Positions 1 through 16,300 of a DNA stretch of 64,000 nt are shown piece after piece. Both the position numbers and the translations under genes were made by a program. The first letter of the stretch is position 1; each line of letters starts with the position of its first letter. Source of the stretch: Panorpa germanica (taxonomy: Eukaryota > Arthropoda > Insecta > Mecoptera > Panorpidae); NCBI GenBank assembly GCA_963678705.1, contig OY783207.1, positions 8,122,001 through 8,186,000 on the forward strand, given 5' to 3'. The notes below the pieces were generated by a model that ran no database searches, was not told the DNA's origin, and was given only the letters and a program-made list of their open reading frames with translations.

Positions 1-3
1 ATT

Positions 4-122
4 GTTATTACCACTAAAAACAATATATACATTTAAAAACCTTTGTAATACATTATTTTTACATAATTTACATAATACATAATAAAGAGATTAAATTAGA
101 TTCATTGATAAAGTAAATTTTC
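4..122. repeat. Dispersed repeat, copy 1 of a pair
   Basis: This stretch shares long runs with 22785-22895: both contain AAACAATATATACATTTA near the start and AAAGAGATTAAATTAG near the end, in the same order and orientation. The partner copy lies just inside the right end of a hAT-like element, so this may be a fragment of the same family. No coding potential is visible. The left limit may lie outside the window. Confidence 0.6.
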
Positions 123-772
123 AAATTTTTTTTGCTTTCAAGTATCTGATATATTTTTCAGGCATTTTACAATTCTATCTGTGCGATGAGTACTATGACT
201 TACTATCAGTAGGCTATTACTTTGTTCACAGACACAGATACGACTTTAAAATTGGTCATGGAAGCAAACCTATCTCTACTAATGAACGAGATGCAAATAA
301 ATGACTATTCGATGACGCATTCGATGTTTGCGGTACTAGGTAACTTAAGAAATTCTTCAATTAGCTGTATATAGATCTAGGTAGATCTAGATCTAGATAT
401 AGGCCCAATGCACGGCCTCTAAAGCTCCATGGATCGAAAGAAACGCAAAGGAAATATCAAATTACCAAACAATCGATATCAATATAATATTTCATTCACA
501 TGGCTTGTAATTTTTCTTTTGAAGTGGCACGACTTGGTTATATTTTATTCAATAATATTGAAATTTAAGTGTTTTTAAGTAATATCAATATCAAAGTATA
601 TTACATTTCAGGCATTTTGAAGGTGATAATAGGATGATCATATACAGTTGAAGAAGGGCAATAAAATCCACCAAAAATCGCGAACGGTGACAAATACAGC
701 AGCAGAATCTTTCTACATTTGACAAAAATCTATACGTTTTATATTATTTGTATATTTTATGCTTTAACCTTA
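123..772. other. No gene seen
   Basis: AT-rich sequence with many stops in all frames. The only local pattern is a small cluster of AGATCT/TAGATC words at about 371-398. I see nothing coding. Confidence 0.5.
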
Positions 773-1127
773 AGGTCCTCCACACTTGAGGTGACTGATT
801 GCAAACCTTAGCCCCGAATTTGCCCGAACCGAATGAGAATGAAACTGTCTTGTTAGTGAAAGAACGAACGTGTACACGAGTGTGAGAACACACGGCACGA
901 ACGAAACTAAATTGGTTTTGAGTACGTTTTCAGCGACTCTGTTTCTCGGTCGCATGGAAAGCTTGGTTGCATGGTTTTGATGGTGACATCATGAGAAAAG
1001 TATTTAAATACATACATACAAATACGACACAATAAAATCCCCATTTATGCTATTGTTAAAAATTCTATAGAGTCACGGAACATGGCTCAACTAGTTTGCA
1101 ATCAGTCGACTCGTGTGCGGAGGGCCT
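773..1127. mobile_element. Candidate MITE with ~38-bp terminal inverted repeats
   Basis: The left end (773-810) begins AGGTCCTCCACAC and runs to GACTGATTGCAAAC. The right end (about 1090-1127), read on the other strand, begins AGGCCCTCCGCAC and also runs to GACTGATTGCAAAC. The arms match at roughly four bases in five over about 38 bp. The 355-bp body has no convincing protein. A short non-coding element with long terminal inverted repeats fits a miniature inverted-repeat transposable element. No clean target-site duplication is visible, so the superfamily is not assigned. Confidence 0.5.
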
Positions 1128-2278
1128 AAGTGCAAGTTTCAACTTGTAAAATCATGCGTCGTTCGTCAGTATTATACTACATTTAATAATAATTACTATA
1201 TTTACTTAATACGAATTATAATATTTAATATAATTAATGACAACGCAGTGGGCGATAGCATTGATTGTCTTCGGGTTCTAGGTGTATATAAACGCCCACT
1301 AGTTTCGAACGCTTCCGCTTTGGGTATAGTTATATCAGAAACATTACTTGATCGAATTTAGTATGGTGCTCTGCTTATATGTTATTAAAATTCATTAATA
1401 TTTTACAGATTGAAACTCAAGTATCATTTTAAACGTAAAACAAATATGTTTTGTAATATTTTGCACCACCAGCAGCGAGTTTAAATTTAAAGCATAGTTG
1501 TTCTCGTATATTATTCTTTCGAAATAAGTTACGTTTACGCGAGAAATGAAATTCTTTTGTATAACTTTTTGTTATAAAAAAGTTCTATGTTAAAATATAA
1601 AAACTTTTTTTTTGGAATATTTTTTGCCATGTGTGAAAAATATTTTATATAAAAATTTATATTTCATAAAATGATTGTTTAAAACGTAATATAGACATTC
1701 TAGTTTTAAATTTTGTGAAGAAATGTGAAAGTTTTTTGTACATGATTGAAATTTTAAGTTAACCGGAAAAATTGTTTTCTTTGACATTATTATTTCAGAG
1801 AATTCTATATTAAAAATAAAAATTTTATATAAATGAAATAAATTATAAAAAGAGTTCATAGACTACCTAAAAAGTGTCAACCGAAGAAGAACTTGCCCGG
1901 CTGATCCAATTAATTAATCTTAACAATATCATAATAGTAAATTCCTTTTTAAAAATTCAATAATTCAAAAGTTATGTGAATTTTATTTGAATATTTCGTT
2001 TTATACTTTAGATATGGATTAGGGAAATAGATACGAAACATAAAATATTATTTTTATTTTAAATAGAGACTTTATCTATTATATTTAGACTTTATCTGGA
2101 TGAAGTAGATAAATCTAAGACAAGTCTTAACCGGATTATTACGTCTGTTTGATGTGTATTGAAGCGAACTCATTCGTCTGCGAAGTTATATTGCACACTG
2201 AACCGAACGAAAGTCTCTGGAATCTTGATATAAAATACTCGTATCGCCGGGGAAAAAAGATAACATTATAAAATTCAT
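1128..2278. other. No gene seen
   Basis: AT-rich sequence. Short open frames occur on both strands but have low-complexity, Phe/Lys/Ile-rich translations and no recognisable domain. Confidence 0.5.
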
Positions 2279-6619
<4,341 letters not shown>

Positions 6620-6735
6620 CCGTTTTACAAATAAACCAGTTATAAAATTTATACCGGGTATAAAGTCCGTTCGAACAGGCTTATTATCAGTTTATACCTG
6701 GTATAAATTTGACAACAGGTTTATTTGTAAGACGG
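6620..6735. repeat. Near-perfect 45-bp hairpin, 26-nt loop
   Basis: The left arm (6620-6664) and the reverse complement of the right arm (6691-6735) agree at 40 of 45 positions. Two of the five differences would be G.U pairs in the RNA of the + strand. The arms start CCGTTTTACAAATAAACC and CCGTCTTACAAATAAACC. The loop is 6665-6690. The fold could be a very short MITE or a small-RNA hairpin precursor. No protein reading is convincing. A stem of this length without bulges is unusual for a microRNA precursor but usual for a recent inverted repeat. Confidence 0.7.
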
Positions 6736-6884
6736 TATAAGTATTCGGATAATCGAATTCATTTCATCCGTTTCTTTCCAGTTGATCGTTGTGTGTGTTT
6801 CTGTGAGTGTGTTTATTTATTTTTCCATTCATTTCATATCAGACTGAGCCACAGCGAATCGTTACCGGGTTAGATATAGAAAAA

Positions 6885-7090
6885 TATATTGTATACACAA
6901 ATTGTAGAAAATAGAGTGCTCTATCGGAATGATGAGAGTACGAAGAAGACCTAGGAGGAAATAGCAAGTGGAGGAGGATCTGAAGAGGATGTATGTGGTG
7001 AATTGAAAGAGGAAGACCGCCAATAGGAGAGAATGGAAGAAAATGTTAAAGTATACGGACTGTAGCACTAAGAAGATGATGATGATCACT
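6885..7090 (+). pseudogene. Decayed LINE tail (RTE/CR1-like C-terminus)
   Basis: The frame covering 6930-7090 reads as a basic run RRRPRRK, then VEEDLKRMYVVN, then ANRREWKKMLK. That order (an Arg-Pro-Arg-rich segment, an acidic-Leu-basic segment, an Arg-x-x-Trp-x-x segment) is the usual C-terminal tail of many insect non-LTR reverse transcriptases. Two stops sit where Trp is expected (TGG to TAG after RPRRK, TGG to TGA after VVN), so this is a dead copy. The upstream polymerase is absent, which is normal for 5'-truncated LINEs. Clade assignment is tentative. Confidence 0.45.
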
Positions 7091-7248
7091 GGTAAGTGGA
7101 AAGGGGGAAAGGGGTTCACAGATTGTTACAAGATATGACAATGGGAGGAGAGGGATCATAAAATATTAAAACTACTAAAAAGTGCACAACAAAATGAAAA
7201 ACATTATTGAAATATTTTATTTTTTAATAATAATTTAAGGGCTTCCTA

Positions 7249-7620
7249 GGACCACGGTCCTTTTTTCTCCTTTCTTAATTCATTTTATTTACATTTCATT
7301 TATTATTACATCTACACTTTTAAACCCGCTATATTCCATATCCTGTCTATCACTAAGCACACTGGCCACCTGGGATATCTCAGTAGTTCCTGCATACTCG
7401 TTGGCAGCACCACTCCATTTTTTACCAAAACTCTATACAAATTATTTCTGCAGGCCTCCGTTTCTGTACATTGAAAGATCAAATGTTCTGGACCTGCTAC
7501 CCCTTCTCCATAATTGCACATATCTTCTTGCACCAAGTGATTTCTTTTAAGATTATTGAAATATTTGATTTTGAAGTTTAAAATTGTTTGTTGGACTGAG
7601 CGACCCTAACAAAAAGACCT
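7249..7620 (-). pseudogene. LINE ORF2 C-terminal fragment with zinc-knuckle remnant
   Basis: On the minus strand, the frame ending at 7312 contains MCNYGEGVAGPEHLIFQC, which matches the C-x-C-G...H....C knuckle found after the RNase H domain in I/R1-type LINEs. One Cys is replaced by Tyr. The frame stays open upstream to about 7606, through KIKYFNNLKRNHLVQED. Downstream is a short AT-rich 3' region. It is 5'-truncated, with no polymerase domain. It is separate from the other RNase-H LINE family in this window (12.1, 28.8, 44.7 and 52.3 kb), because the residues around the knuckle differ. Confidence 0.55.
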
Positions 7621-8119
7621 CACCCATTTTTTTTGTTGGGAACTACCAAATTGTTTGTGTGTGAAATTCCAAAAATTTGAAATTACCATACTATAAACAA
7701 TGATATTTACTTTCGCTCTTTCTTCTGTACTTAGTTCTGTTATTTTAGGATTATTGATTTTAGAAATGTGTTATTTTAATAAAGTTCTAAATTTCAATTT
7801 TCAAAATGTGTGACGTCACATCAAGAAAGGTGGGGGGCGATTACAAAGTGGAAAGGGTCCAAAAAACATGAAATTTGTCTGACGTAATTATAGTAGTTTA
7901 GTTTCTTCTATTGATATTTGACATTTGCTAACAGAAAGAGATGCTGACACGCTCCCCCCTACAAATTCTTATTATTCAATCGGCGACAATATGTTTTATT
8001 CAATCTGCAAAACATTTACACAATACTCTTGATCTTCGTGAATATCTCCAAAGTGTGTATTGATATTGAACCGTAGCAGTAGCGATATGTACAAATTTGA
8101 AAAGAGAGTACAAAAGTAT

Positions 8120-8151
<32 letters not shown>

Positions 8152-9170
8152 TTAGAAATGTTTTAAAATATAACACGTATGTATACACCATGCATATACG
8201 AAATAAATCAAATGAGGGCGGAGTCTTAAAGCCGGATCGCGGGATTTAGAGAAATATTTGTAGGTAGCTTCTATATTTATATATTTCTTAAGTTTTGCTT
8301 ACGAAGGAACATACACACATAGATATACATACACCGATGAAGAGAGAGGCTTTCTTTTATCCTAAAAGAAATGCGATTTATTATTGCTTTCTGCGTTCAA
8401 AAGAATTCAATGATTTTCTAAGGATTCAAGTTCGAAACGAAGTACCATAACATTACTAGCGTATAGGCAGAAGACATCGTAAAGAAGATGTACGGATTCC
8501 GTTACGATATCAGTCAGTTGATAGCAATTATATCATGTAATACGTACACTGTGATAAAAAGCACAGTCAAAATTACTATCTCAACGTAGTACCAAGATGC
8601 TATGATGATAATTACTATGCAAAATATAAAAATTACAATGAACATTATAGCGCCTTCACATAGTAATTTTAACTATGTATTTCTTACAGTAAATATTATG
8701 TATATTCGTGGAAATTTGTACTTAAATATAAATCAAAACTAAAGAAAAACTGCCAGCTTCATATAATTGCCCTCAAATGATGAAGTATTTACATTGAGTT
8801 TCTTTTCTGCCCATTTTCTTTTGATAACTTATGTTTTAGGACCAAAAAAACAGTTGAATAGACCATACTACTTAGATAATTACTATTATTTGTTTAAATT
8901 GTACTAATAACTGGTATTTTACAGTTTAGGTAGTAATGATAATAATGAAATGTAAATAGATAAAATGTAATTAAATACGCTACAACCTTTAATAATCATT
9001 TCTGATCAACATCCCATCATAGTAAAAATTTGCAACAACAATATAAAATAAATTACAAAAAGTATTGTTTATTTGTAAATTATTTGCGTAAAATTAATAC
9101 GTAGAAAATTCATAATATAAATGGAAGTTTAATGCGATTAACGAGAAGGGTTTGTGTTGAAATTTTTACA
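7621..9170. other. No gene seen; (TA)n at 8129-8151
   Basis: AT-rich with no recognisable protein. At about 7808-7900 there are several GTGACGTCA/TGACGTAATT words and a GTGGGGGGCG run. These resemble words at 22480-22740 and could be the 3' end of an old LINE, but this is not demonstrable by eye. A TA dinucleotide run lies at 8129-8151. Confidence 0.4.
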
Positions 9171-9204
9171 GGGGAGTGGGGCGGGGGTGATGTCTATCCA
9201 GGGG
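9171..9204 (+). other. Putative G-quadruplex sequence
   Basis: Four runs of four or five G (9171-9174, 9178-9181, 9183-9187, 9201-9204) separated by loops of 3, 1 and 13 nt, in otherwise AT-rich DNA. This fits the loose intramolecular G4 pattern, with one long loop. Function is unknown. Confidence 0.5.
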
Positions 9205-10399
9205 ATTATCTACGTTTCAACGCCCACGGTTTTAATTTTATTTTTCAATTTCTGCTACAATATTCTCGAATAATAAATTACGAGTAATTGTTAATAACAT
9301 AATATGAACTTAAAATAAACTATTTAAATAAATAAATATATATATATGTAAAGAAATTATTTCTCTAGTTGGTACAAAGGTCGTATGTCGGTAAAACAGT
9401 GACCATATACTTCTGGTCTCCATAATTGACGTTGTGAGTAAAAACGGCAAACACAGTTGGAGATATTTGGAGTCGACAGAACTCACTGTGCATATTGTTA
9501 AGTTATTATAAAATTACATAAAAAGGAATTGACAATTTAAATAATAAACTTAAAATGTCGTTTCTTTAAATTTAGGTATGATAGTATGATTTAAGTTAAA
9601 CAGTGTAATTATTATAAGGTGTATATGTAAATACTAAAATATTAAAATTATAAAATATAAAATTAAAAATTTACAATTCCTAATAAAACTAGAGACATTG
9701 TCTTCGAGTTTTGCAAGCACAAACATACGCTGGCTGAATTTTTCTATATAAAGAATAAAGATATATACATGCGTGTAGTTTAATAAAAGCAAGTGTCCCC
9801 AGGTCCGCACTACTAGCATTAAGTGTAGTGAATTTACCGTATCATACATAAGAGAGAAGTGAAGCGAGAGGATCCCCTACTGCATTTACCACCCTAACAT
9901 TTTAACGAATTTAATTTAGACGCTGCTCTTCACATGTTCGGGCATATCATAATTCGAATATGAGAAAATAAAAAGTATAATATTATGGTTTTATAAATGA
10001 GCGGCCCGAAGGACCACCTTCACCGGTGAAGGAGGTTTAACTGGGCTTGGGAGACATTGCAGAAAACCGGATATCCGTCAAGGATTATATAACGACGCTC
10101 GTTAAAACCCGTGCACCGGAAGTAGCAATGTTTTTCATAACAGATGTGTGATACGAAAGGACAGTAGTGTGAAATGAGCTACAAAACTGAAAATGTAACA
10201 GAACGCCAAGCAGTCGTCAAAAGTTTAATTTTTATGAAATAAGTAACTGCAGAGCGTTACGTTAATATTAAAAAAGTTGTTGCATTGCATGAGTTTTACT
10301 TCTGTAACACAATGTAAGAAATGTATTTTAAGATTTGTTTAAATTAGTTTGATATGCGAGACTGATGCTGTAATTTCTTTTTTTTTAATTTACACATAC
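9205..10399. other. No gene seen; 24-nt palindrome at 10013-10036
   Basis: The only structured site is the perfect 16-bp palindrome CCTTCACCGGTGAAGG at 10017-10032. It extends to 24 nt with one mismatched pair. It lies in a locally GC-richer patch (about 10000-10140) with no long open frame. Confidence 0.45.
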
Positions 10400-10720
10400 T
10401 TAGTTACTATCCCCTTCAATATATGTCCCATCCTCTATCTTTACACGACTCGTTTTCTTGATTTCGTTTTGTGGGGCAGATAAAAGTCATATGGTGCCAG
10501 GTTAGGCGAATAGGGCCGATGGTTTAACACTGGAATGATATTCTTTGCCGGCAGTTGAGCAAGAACCTCATTGATTGTAAGAATTTTCGGCATTATTTTT
10601 GCAAGTTCTTTGTCAATTGCTATAGTTTCAGCAATCGTACGAATAGTTAACCGACGGTCGATTAGCGATTTTACAATATTTTTATCCGTTGTTGAAATAC
10701 ACTTAATAAACAGAAACATA
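10400..10720 (-). pseudogene. Mariner transposase relic, internally deleted
   Basis: Reading leftwards from 10720, the minus strand gives NIVKSLIDRRLTIRTIAE, like the second helix-turn-helix of mariner transposases. It then jumps to the final catalytic block VLNHRPYSPNLAPYDFYL (family form: ...PPYSPDLAP.DF.LF). In another frame it ends with TYIEGDSN and a stop at 10400-10402, the usual GGEYFEGDN-like end. The stretch holding the first two catalytic Asp residues is missing and there is at least one frameshift. The element is non-functional. I could not place the terminal repeats. Confidence 0.75.
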
Positions 10721-11048
10721 CTAAAAAATTACACTGGTTCAGTGTATACAGAGTGACATATTGTAAAATAGAATAGTTTCTTTAAAATAAAAATTATCAT
10801 TTAAATAAAACATAAAACTATTGTAAAATCTACTTTGCCATTGGCCTGTCTAAATTTCAATAATTTCTTTCACATTTCAGCTGAAAATAAACAACTGAAT
10901 CAATTTTTCGTCATTATTAGCTTGTTTCTCAATTTATGAGACGACATTTGCGCACATAGATTACTCTTACAATTATTAATTAACTTTTTTGGATTAGCAT
11001 AACTGGTTAATTTTAGAACACCTCTAGAGCTCCTTTATGCAGCAAAAT
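10721..11048. other. No gene seen
   Basis: AT-rich flank between the mariner relic and the candidate LTR. No open frame of interest. Confidence 0.5.
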
Positions 11049-11515
11049 GTTGCCAAACTTATTTATTTCAACATATTTATCAAATTACAAATTATTTATT
11101 GTTTTGTGACAAATTCATTTATATTTGCGCCACCAGAGATCTCTTTTATCAACCAGATTACAGCTGGTCACAATCCCTTCTCCTTTTGCTGGCCTATATA
11201 AGTGACTGCACTGTTATCAGTGCTTGCTCTTTACTAGTACTGCTCTTTACTACTACTACTCTTTACTAGTACTTCTCTTTACTAGCAGCTCCTTACTAGA
11301 TTACGCTGCTCTTCTACTTGTTACTTTGTTACTACTTTATTATTATCTATATTTAGTTATATTTATTTTATTATTAGTTATATTTTAAGTGCTAATTATT
11401 ATTTATTGTTATTCAAAACTTGTGATTTAAATTAGATCCAATAAACAAGTAATCGTTATATAAAATTTAAGAGAAGATCTTTAATTTCCTGTGTTTGCAC
11501 CTCAAGAATTCTTAA
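11049..11515 (+). repeat. Candidate solo LTR (promoter plus poly(A) block)
   Basis: The segment has a compact pol II layout: GCCTATATAAGTG (TATA at 11195), then ATCAGTGC at about 11216-11223, which matches the arthropod initiator TCAGT at the expected distance. A pyrimidine-rich leader follows with repeats of CTCTTTACTAGTACT (11227-11290), then AATAAA near 11450. A TATA box, initiator and poly(A) signal within about 270 bp is typical of the U3-R-U5 of a retroelement LTR and unusual for a host gene. It begins TGTTGCC at 11049. The right end is uncertain and no flanking duplication was found. No gag or pol follows, so it would be a solo LTR. A short host promoter is the alternative. Confidence 0.35.
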
Positions 11516-12117
11516 CCAAGCGTAGTGCTGACAATACGCACGATCTGCTTATTAACAATAACCTTAAGAAGGCCTTATTAAAGATTAAATGTAATTTTGT
11601 GATAAGTTATTGAGATATACATATTGTGTGTTTGGCGGGATGTTTACGGGTTAACCAAAATTGGCATCGTTGTACCAAATACCCTGTATACCCCAATGAC
11701 GTAGGAACTCTCTTTACAAGCAAGTCATAAATAAAACAATAAATAAAGTTTACGTTAGAGTGACTGTACTAATTACCATACCAGAGCTCAAACAATGTAT
11801 AAAGAAATATGAAAATTATGAATTTAATTAAGTATAAGCTAAAATTATCTGAGATTTTCATTTAAATAATACAAGAAGTTGAAATACAGTAGGTACTGAG
11901 GGACCCTATAGCTACTCGTACAGTTGTGCTCAGCACTTGTGTGGCAGCAGCGGAACAGGGCAGGGCAAGGCAAGGTTTAGAATTTAGAGCGAAATGTGGT
12001 AAAATTTCTATTAGCATAGAGGTTAACTGGGTTAATAATAGTAAGCAAGTATGGGATAGGTATAAGTTGATGGATAAAGTTAGGACAAAGCTTAATGTCA
12101 TCCTCCCCCCGAATGTA
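11516..12117. other. No recognised gene
   Basis: A 64-codon + frame at 11926-12120 ends at the LINE tail that follows. It begins with low-complexity GGGCAGGGCAAGGCAAGG sequence and has no recognisable domain. The word ACCCTGTATA at about 11681 resembles DNA-transposon ends, but I found no partner. Confidence 0.4.
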
Positions 12118-12310
12118 TAAATTATAGTCTACAAAAATCAAAATTCAATAGTGAAATATTAGATGTGATTAAAACTTACCTTGTTAATTCTAAATTTGTA
12201 TTAAGTGATTCAAATTAATTAGTGAATTATTCAAATATTTAGACAATTGTAATATAGAACTAAACTTTTCATGTAAAAGTATATATAAAAAGTCATTATT
12301 GGTGGCTATG
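12118..12310 (+). pseudogene. RNase-H LINE family, 3'-end fragment (copy 1 of 4)
   Basis: The segment aligns by eye with 29220-29400: both have AATTATAGT.T.CAAA.ATCAAAATT followed by GTG.AA.ATTAGATGTGATTAAA. In the longer copies this is the region just after the CxCG zinc knuckle of ORF2. Later, GGTGGCTATGA matches the 3' UTR of the 52.3-kb copy. Only the last part of the coding region and the 3' UTR survive, so this is a severely 5'-truncated insertion. Confidence 0.65.
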
Positions 12311-13249
12311 ATGTGTGAAGACTATTAAAAAAATATATATTATTTTGAAAAACAAATGCAATCAGACCAATAAATATGAATGCAATAAAATTAATAGTAT
12401 AACAAATTTTCTTCAAATAAAACAGTTCCGCAATAAATTTTTTTACTGTCTCACATTTCCCCTTCAATAATCCAGCCCCGCAACAGTTCTTACACATCCC
12501 ATGCGGTATAAATAGCTATATAAAACATATCATATATCTCTTTCCAAAAAGAATTCAATAAAATAAAATCGTCACGTTTGTAGGCAATGCTGTAATATAA
12601 AGAGAAGCGTGTCCCTGTTGCCTATACACTTATATACCTTATCGGCCTACTGTATGCGCTATAGTGTACTATACTGTAGGCTGTAGAGAGTAGAATAAAA
12701 CGGAATCGGGTGTTTGGCTACTGGAAAGGGAATAGATGTCGTGCAATAAATTAGCGCTCACGGCTGTTGGTTACCAGACGCCTATTATAAGAGAAATAAG
12801 GGGTTCAAATTCTTAGCATTCGCTCACGCACTCTGCCCATTCATATTGTATAGTCAGCGTGGATCATGCGGATTGTGACGTGGACAAAACAAAGAGACGG
12901 CTTCGGGGTTAAGGAATTATTTCTTTATTTACAAACTATTTACCAAATACTGATGAACTACAAAGATGAAGCAAAATAAAGTGCATTTATTTATCTGTAA
13001 TGTTTGCATAACATTTGTTCAACTTCAACTGTTATTGGCTTCTATTTATATATTAATAAAGTTGTCTACTAGGATCACAGCTGTAATTATCTAATAAGTT
13101 AAAACGACAAATACTACGTCACTATGTCATAAGAATTGGTTACAAGATGCAAGCTACTGACGTGACAGAATACAGCTACTGCCCCTGTATGCTATCAGAG
13201 CAGCAGCTCTACTGACTTCAAACGGTCATACGATCAGAAGTGGGGAAAA
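12311..13249. other. No gene seen
   Basis: AT-rich with a locally GC-richer patch at 12590-12900. No long open frame with a domain. Confidence 0.45.
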
Positions 13250-13395
13250 TATAGCTGGTGAAATATACAGTGAAAACTACTAAAACAATCGCATATGACA
13301 GTAACTCGCATAATATGATCACAAAGTGCGGGTAGCTGTACTGAAGTAACTGTCCATGCCAACTCGCACTACTGGTCAATATAAAAAATAATCCT
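13250..13395. repeat. Dispersed repeat, partner at 44085-44245
   Basis: Shares GACAGTAACTCGCATAATA, GTGCGGGTAGCTGTACT and CCAACTCGCAC in the same order and orientation with 44085-44245. It is rich in CTCGC/GCGAG words. It is non-coding and short and could be a MITE or SINE. The ends are not defined. Confidence 0.7.
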
Positions 13396-16300
13396 ATCAC
13401 TCTATCAGAAGAGAGGAGTGTAAAAGGATCTGACGGCATGTACCTTACACGTTTGAAAACCTTCATAAATTGTTAAAGATTGATAATTGAGATCTAAAAT
13501 TTAAGGAGTCTAAAATATGAGTTCCCTTTCTTAGTCCCTTAAATATAACATTTGATTACTTTAAAAGTTAAATACGTTACTGTAACATTTCTACGAAATC
13601 AATCTATTTTTAAATTTAATTTATTTAACAACAGACTATTTCCATTGTTCAGTCTTACAACCGAAGGCATCCTACAATGTTTATAATATTTATAAATTAA
13701 TTTTCACAATAACCAATCTCAGCAAATATAGGCTTGAGTTAAGCATCTCTGCCGCTGTGACTAAAATAAAAAAAAAATCAGCCTAACACACGAATATTTT
13801 CGGTAGATCTGTTTGGAATTTGAGGAGTTATTGGAATCTGGAAAAAATATCTTCCCCAAATCGATGTTGATCACGAACTACTTGTACGTGCCGTTTGGTA
13901 GGTGAAATCTCAAAACAAAAACTGAAATAGAAATGTTGGAATTTAACAAATAGAACAACATCTCTTCTTTCTAGTGTTCCAATTAGTTATATTTCTTAAG
14001 GCACTAAGTCAATGTTAAATTAACAAAAAGTTCGTTGACTTAACACATAATAAGAATGCTTAAACGATTATCGTGTAATGTTTTATCGTTAAAGAAGCAT
14101 GTGCTCTCATGACGTCCTGAAAGCGTCAGAAAGGAATGCATTGCAAAGGATTCCTAATATGTTAAAATCTAAAGATTCCTTTTGTCGTTGTTCCGCATTC
14201 CTAGCCAACGTTCCTAACCCAGAGTTGTGTAGTCCTCACACTAGTTCACCTCCTCAAAAGGTGTGTTTTTGTTTTACTTTACAAAAGTTGGTAAAATGAA
14301 CCCCTTCCGTTTCCCGTTTCCAACCCCAATGACTGATGACGCTAATGATAAGTTTTAGTGATCTTTAGATAAAAAAAGAAAGACGCCAAATACAAACATT
14401 AAAACAAAAAGTTCCACTAAAAGAAGTTATTAGAAAAGAAAATAAAAATATTCTGAAGAATAGTTAATACCTCAAATTATACGTTTTACTTTGTTAAATT
14501 ATAGGTTGTAAGATCTGGATTGTAAACACGAATCAAGTTGAACAAAAGAAGGACACTAATAATATTCAAGAAATAGATTAATATCACAAATATTGCTGAA
14601 CAAATAAATAAATTTAAGGGTACCACCATTGTAACTGTAAATCTAATGCAAACCTTTAAAATTTCGCTTTATATTGGAACCAAAAAAATTCGCGTAATCC
14701 CCCAACTTATGCCCCCGGTTCAATTCTCGTTAGATGCAATTTAGATTGCGTGTTAGCTAAAAAATTAATATAATTTAAGTTGGGGTGAAAATTAATTGCG
14801 ACTAGTTGATTTCACGTGGGATCTAAAGAAAAAGATTATTTTCTTACATACAATGGCTTTCAAATGGAAGGCTCTAAAACTAGGATCAATTGCGAGTAGA
14901 TAAGTTCGAATAAGCTGTAAAACCCAAAATAGGTCCCAAAAACTCGGTACAAACTAATCACAATTGATTTGAGTGGAAGCTATACAAGAAAAAGGTAATT
15001 TCACCTAAAACAAAATACCCTCTCTTACAACACTATTAATTCACAAACTCTTAAAAGATTTGGGACCCCTGCTCTAATATATAAAACTATAAAATTTATA
15101 TTACAAATATAAATAATAAAGTTATTTTAGTTTCCTGTATTTCTTATTGGACGTTAAAAACAACTTTAAAATAAAGTCTATATCCGATAAGATTCATCAA
15201 GTATACGAGTATGTTTACTAAGAAATTTATAAAATATAGTTCTTTAATAAATATTTCTATCTAAGATCCAACTCCCGCGGGCTTTATACTGAATACGGGT
15301 TTTCCAGCAACAATATCTGCTATATCAAGTACAAATCAATATCGCTATATTTTCGCTAAAGAGTAAATAGTCGAAGAAGTACAGTATAATATGTATTTAA
15401 GTCTTGACTTGATAAAACAATCCTCTAAGATGTTTGAAATTGTTCATGTTCTTTAATATCAATGATAAAACATCATCCATAATATTTTTCCAATAAAAAT
15501 AAATATTTAAAGAAAATATATCCATCTCGAGAAATGTTTAATATTTAGCTAGATTTATTTTCAAGTTTATTTCATATATAAGCATTTCTATATAAACTTC
15601 ATTAGGTTCGCTTGCTTGGTGTATTTTTTCTTTCCATCTATAGAAAACAGAACGTAGACAAATCCATGAAGCTTAACAACGTTATCGAAAAACAAAAACT
15701 GATTCGTGCAAATCCAATCACTTGGAATTCGTGACCGTGCGTGCTCCGTCGGAAACGATTCGAAACGAAGAGCGTAGATATTTAGCCGGAAGATAAACGG
15801 CAACTTCTCAGACCACAGTCCTCTCTTAGGTCCTCTCAGAGCTTCTTCAACTCCTATAATAAGTTTTGGATACCAGAAATTCTTTCCAATTTATCTGAGT
15901 TGTAATTTGCACGAATGACGTAAAACCAGAAACATTAGAATAGAATGAAATAGGTTAGGTAGGTGCATATTTTATATATTCAATTACATCAAAAAAATTG
16001 TTCATGTCCAAGACCACAGACTCCATAGACCTGCGTCGTTTTAGCAAAGTGTAACATGTAGTGAAGCAAGTAGCGCCACGTGCAGTCATTATTCTCAACT
16101 CAAGAAGGGGTACAGTCATATTAAAATTATTTAATATATTTCTAATAATATTGACGTAGTTTTTAATACAATCCATTGAAAGGTGGCATCAATGTTCATA
16201 AGCCTGTTGTTAAAAAAAAAACGAAAAAATAAAACGAAACCGCTCCATGGCTCATGTCAACTACACACTGGGTGCAAGTTGGTTGGGGAAGGGGTTGGGT

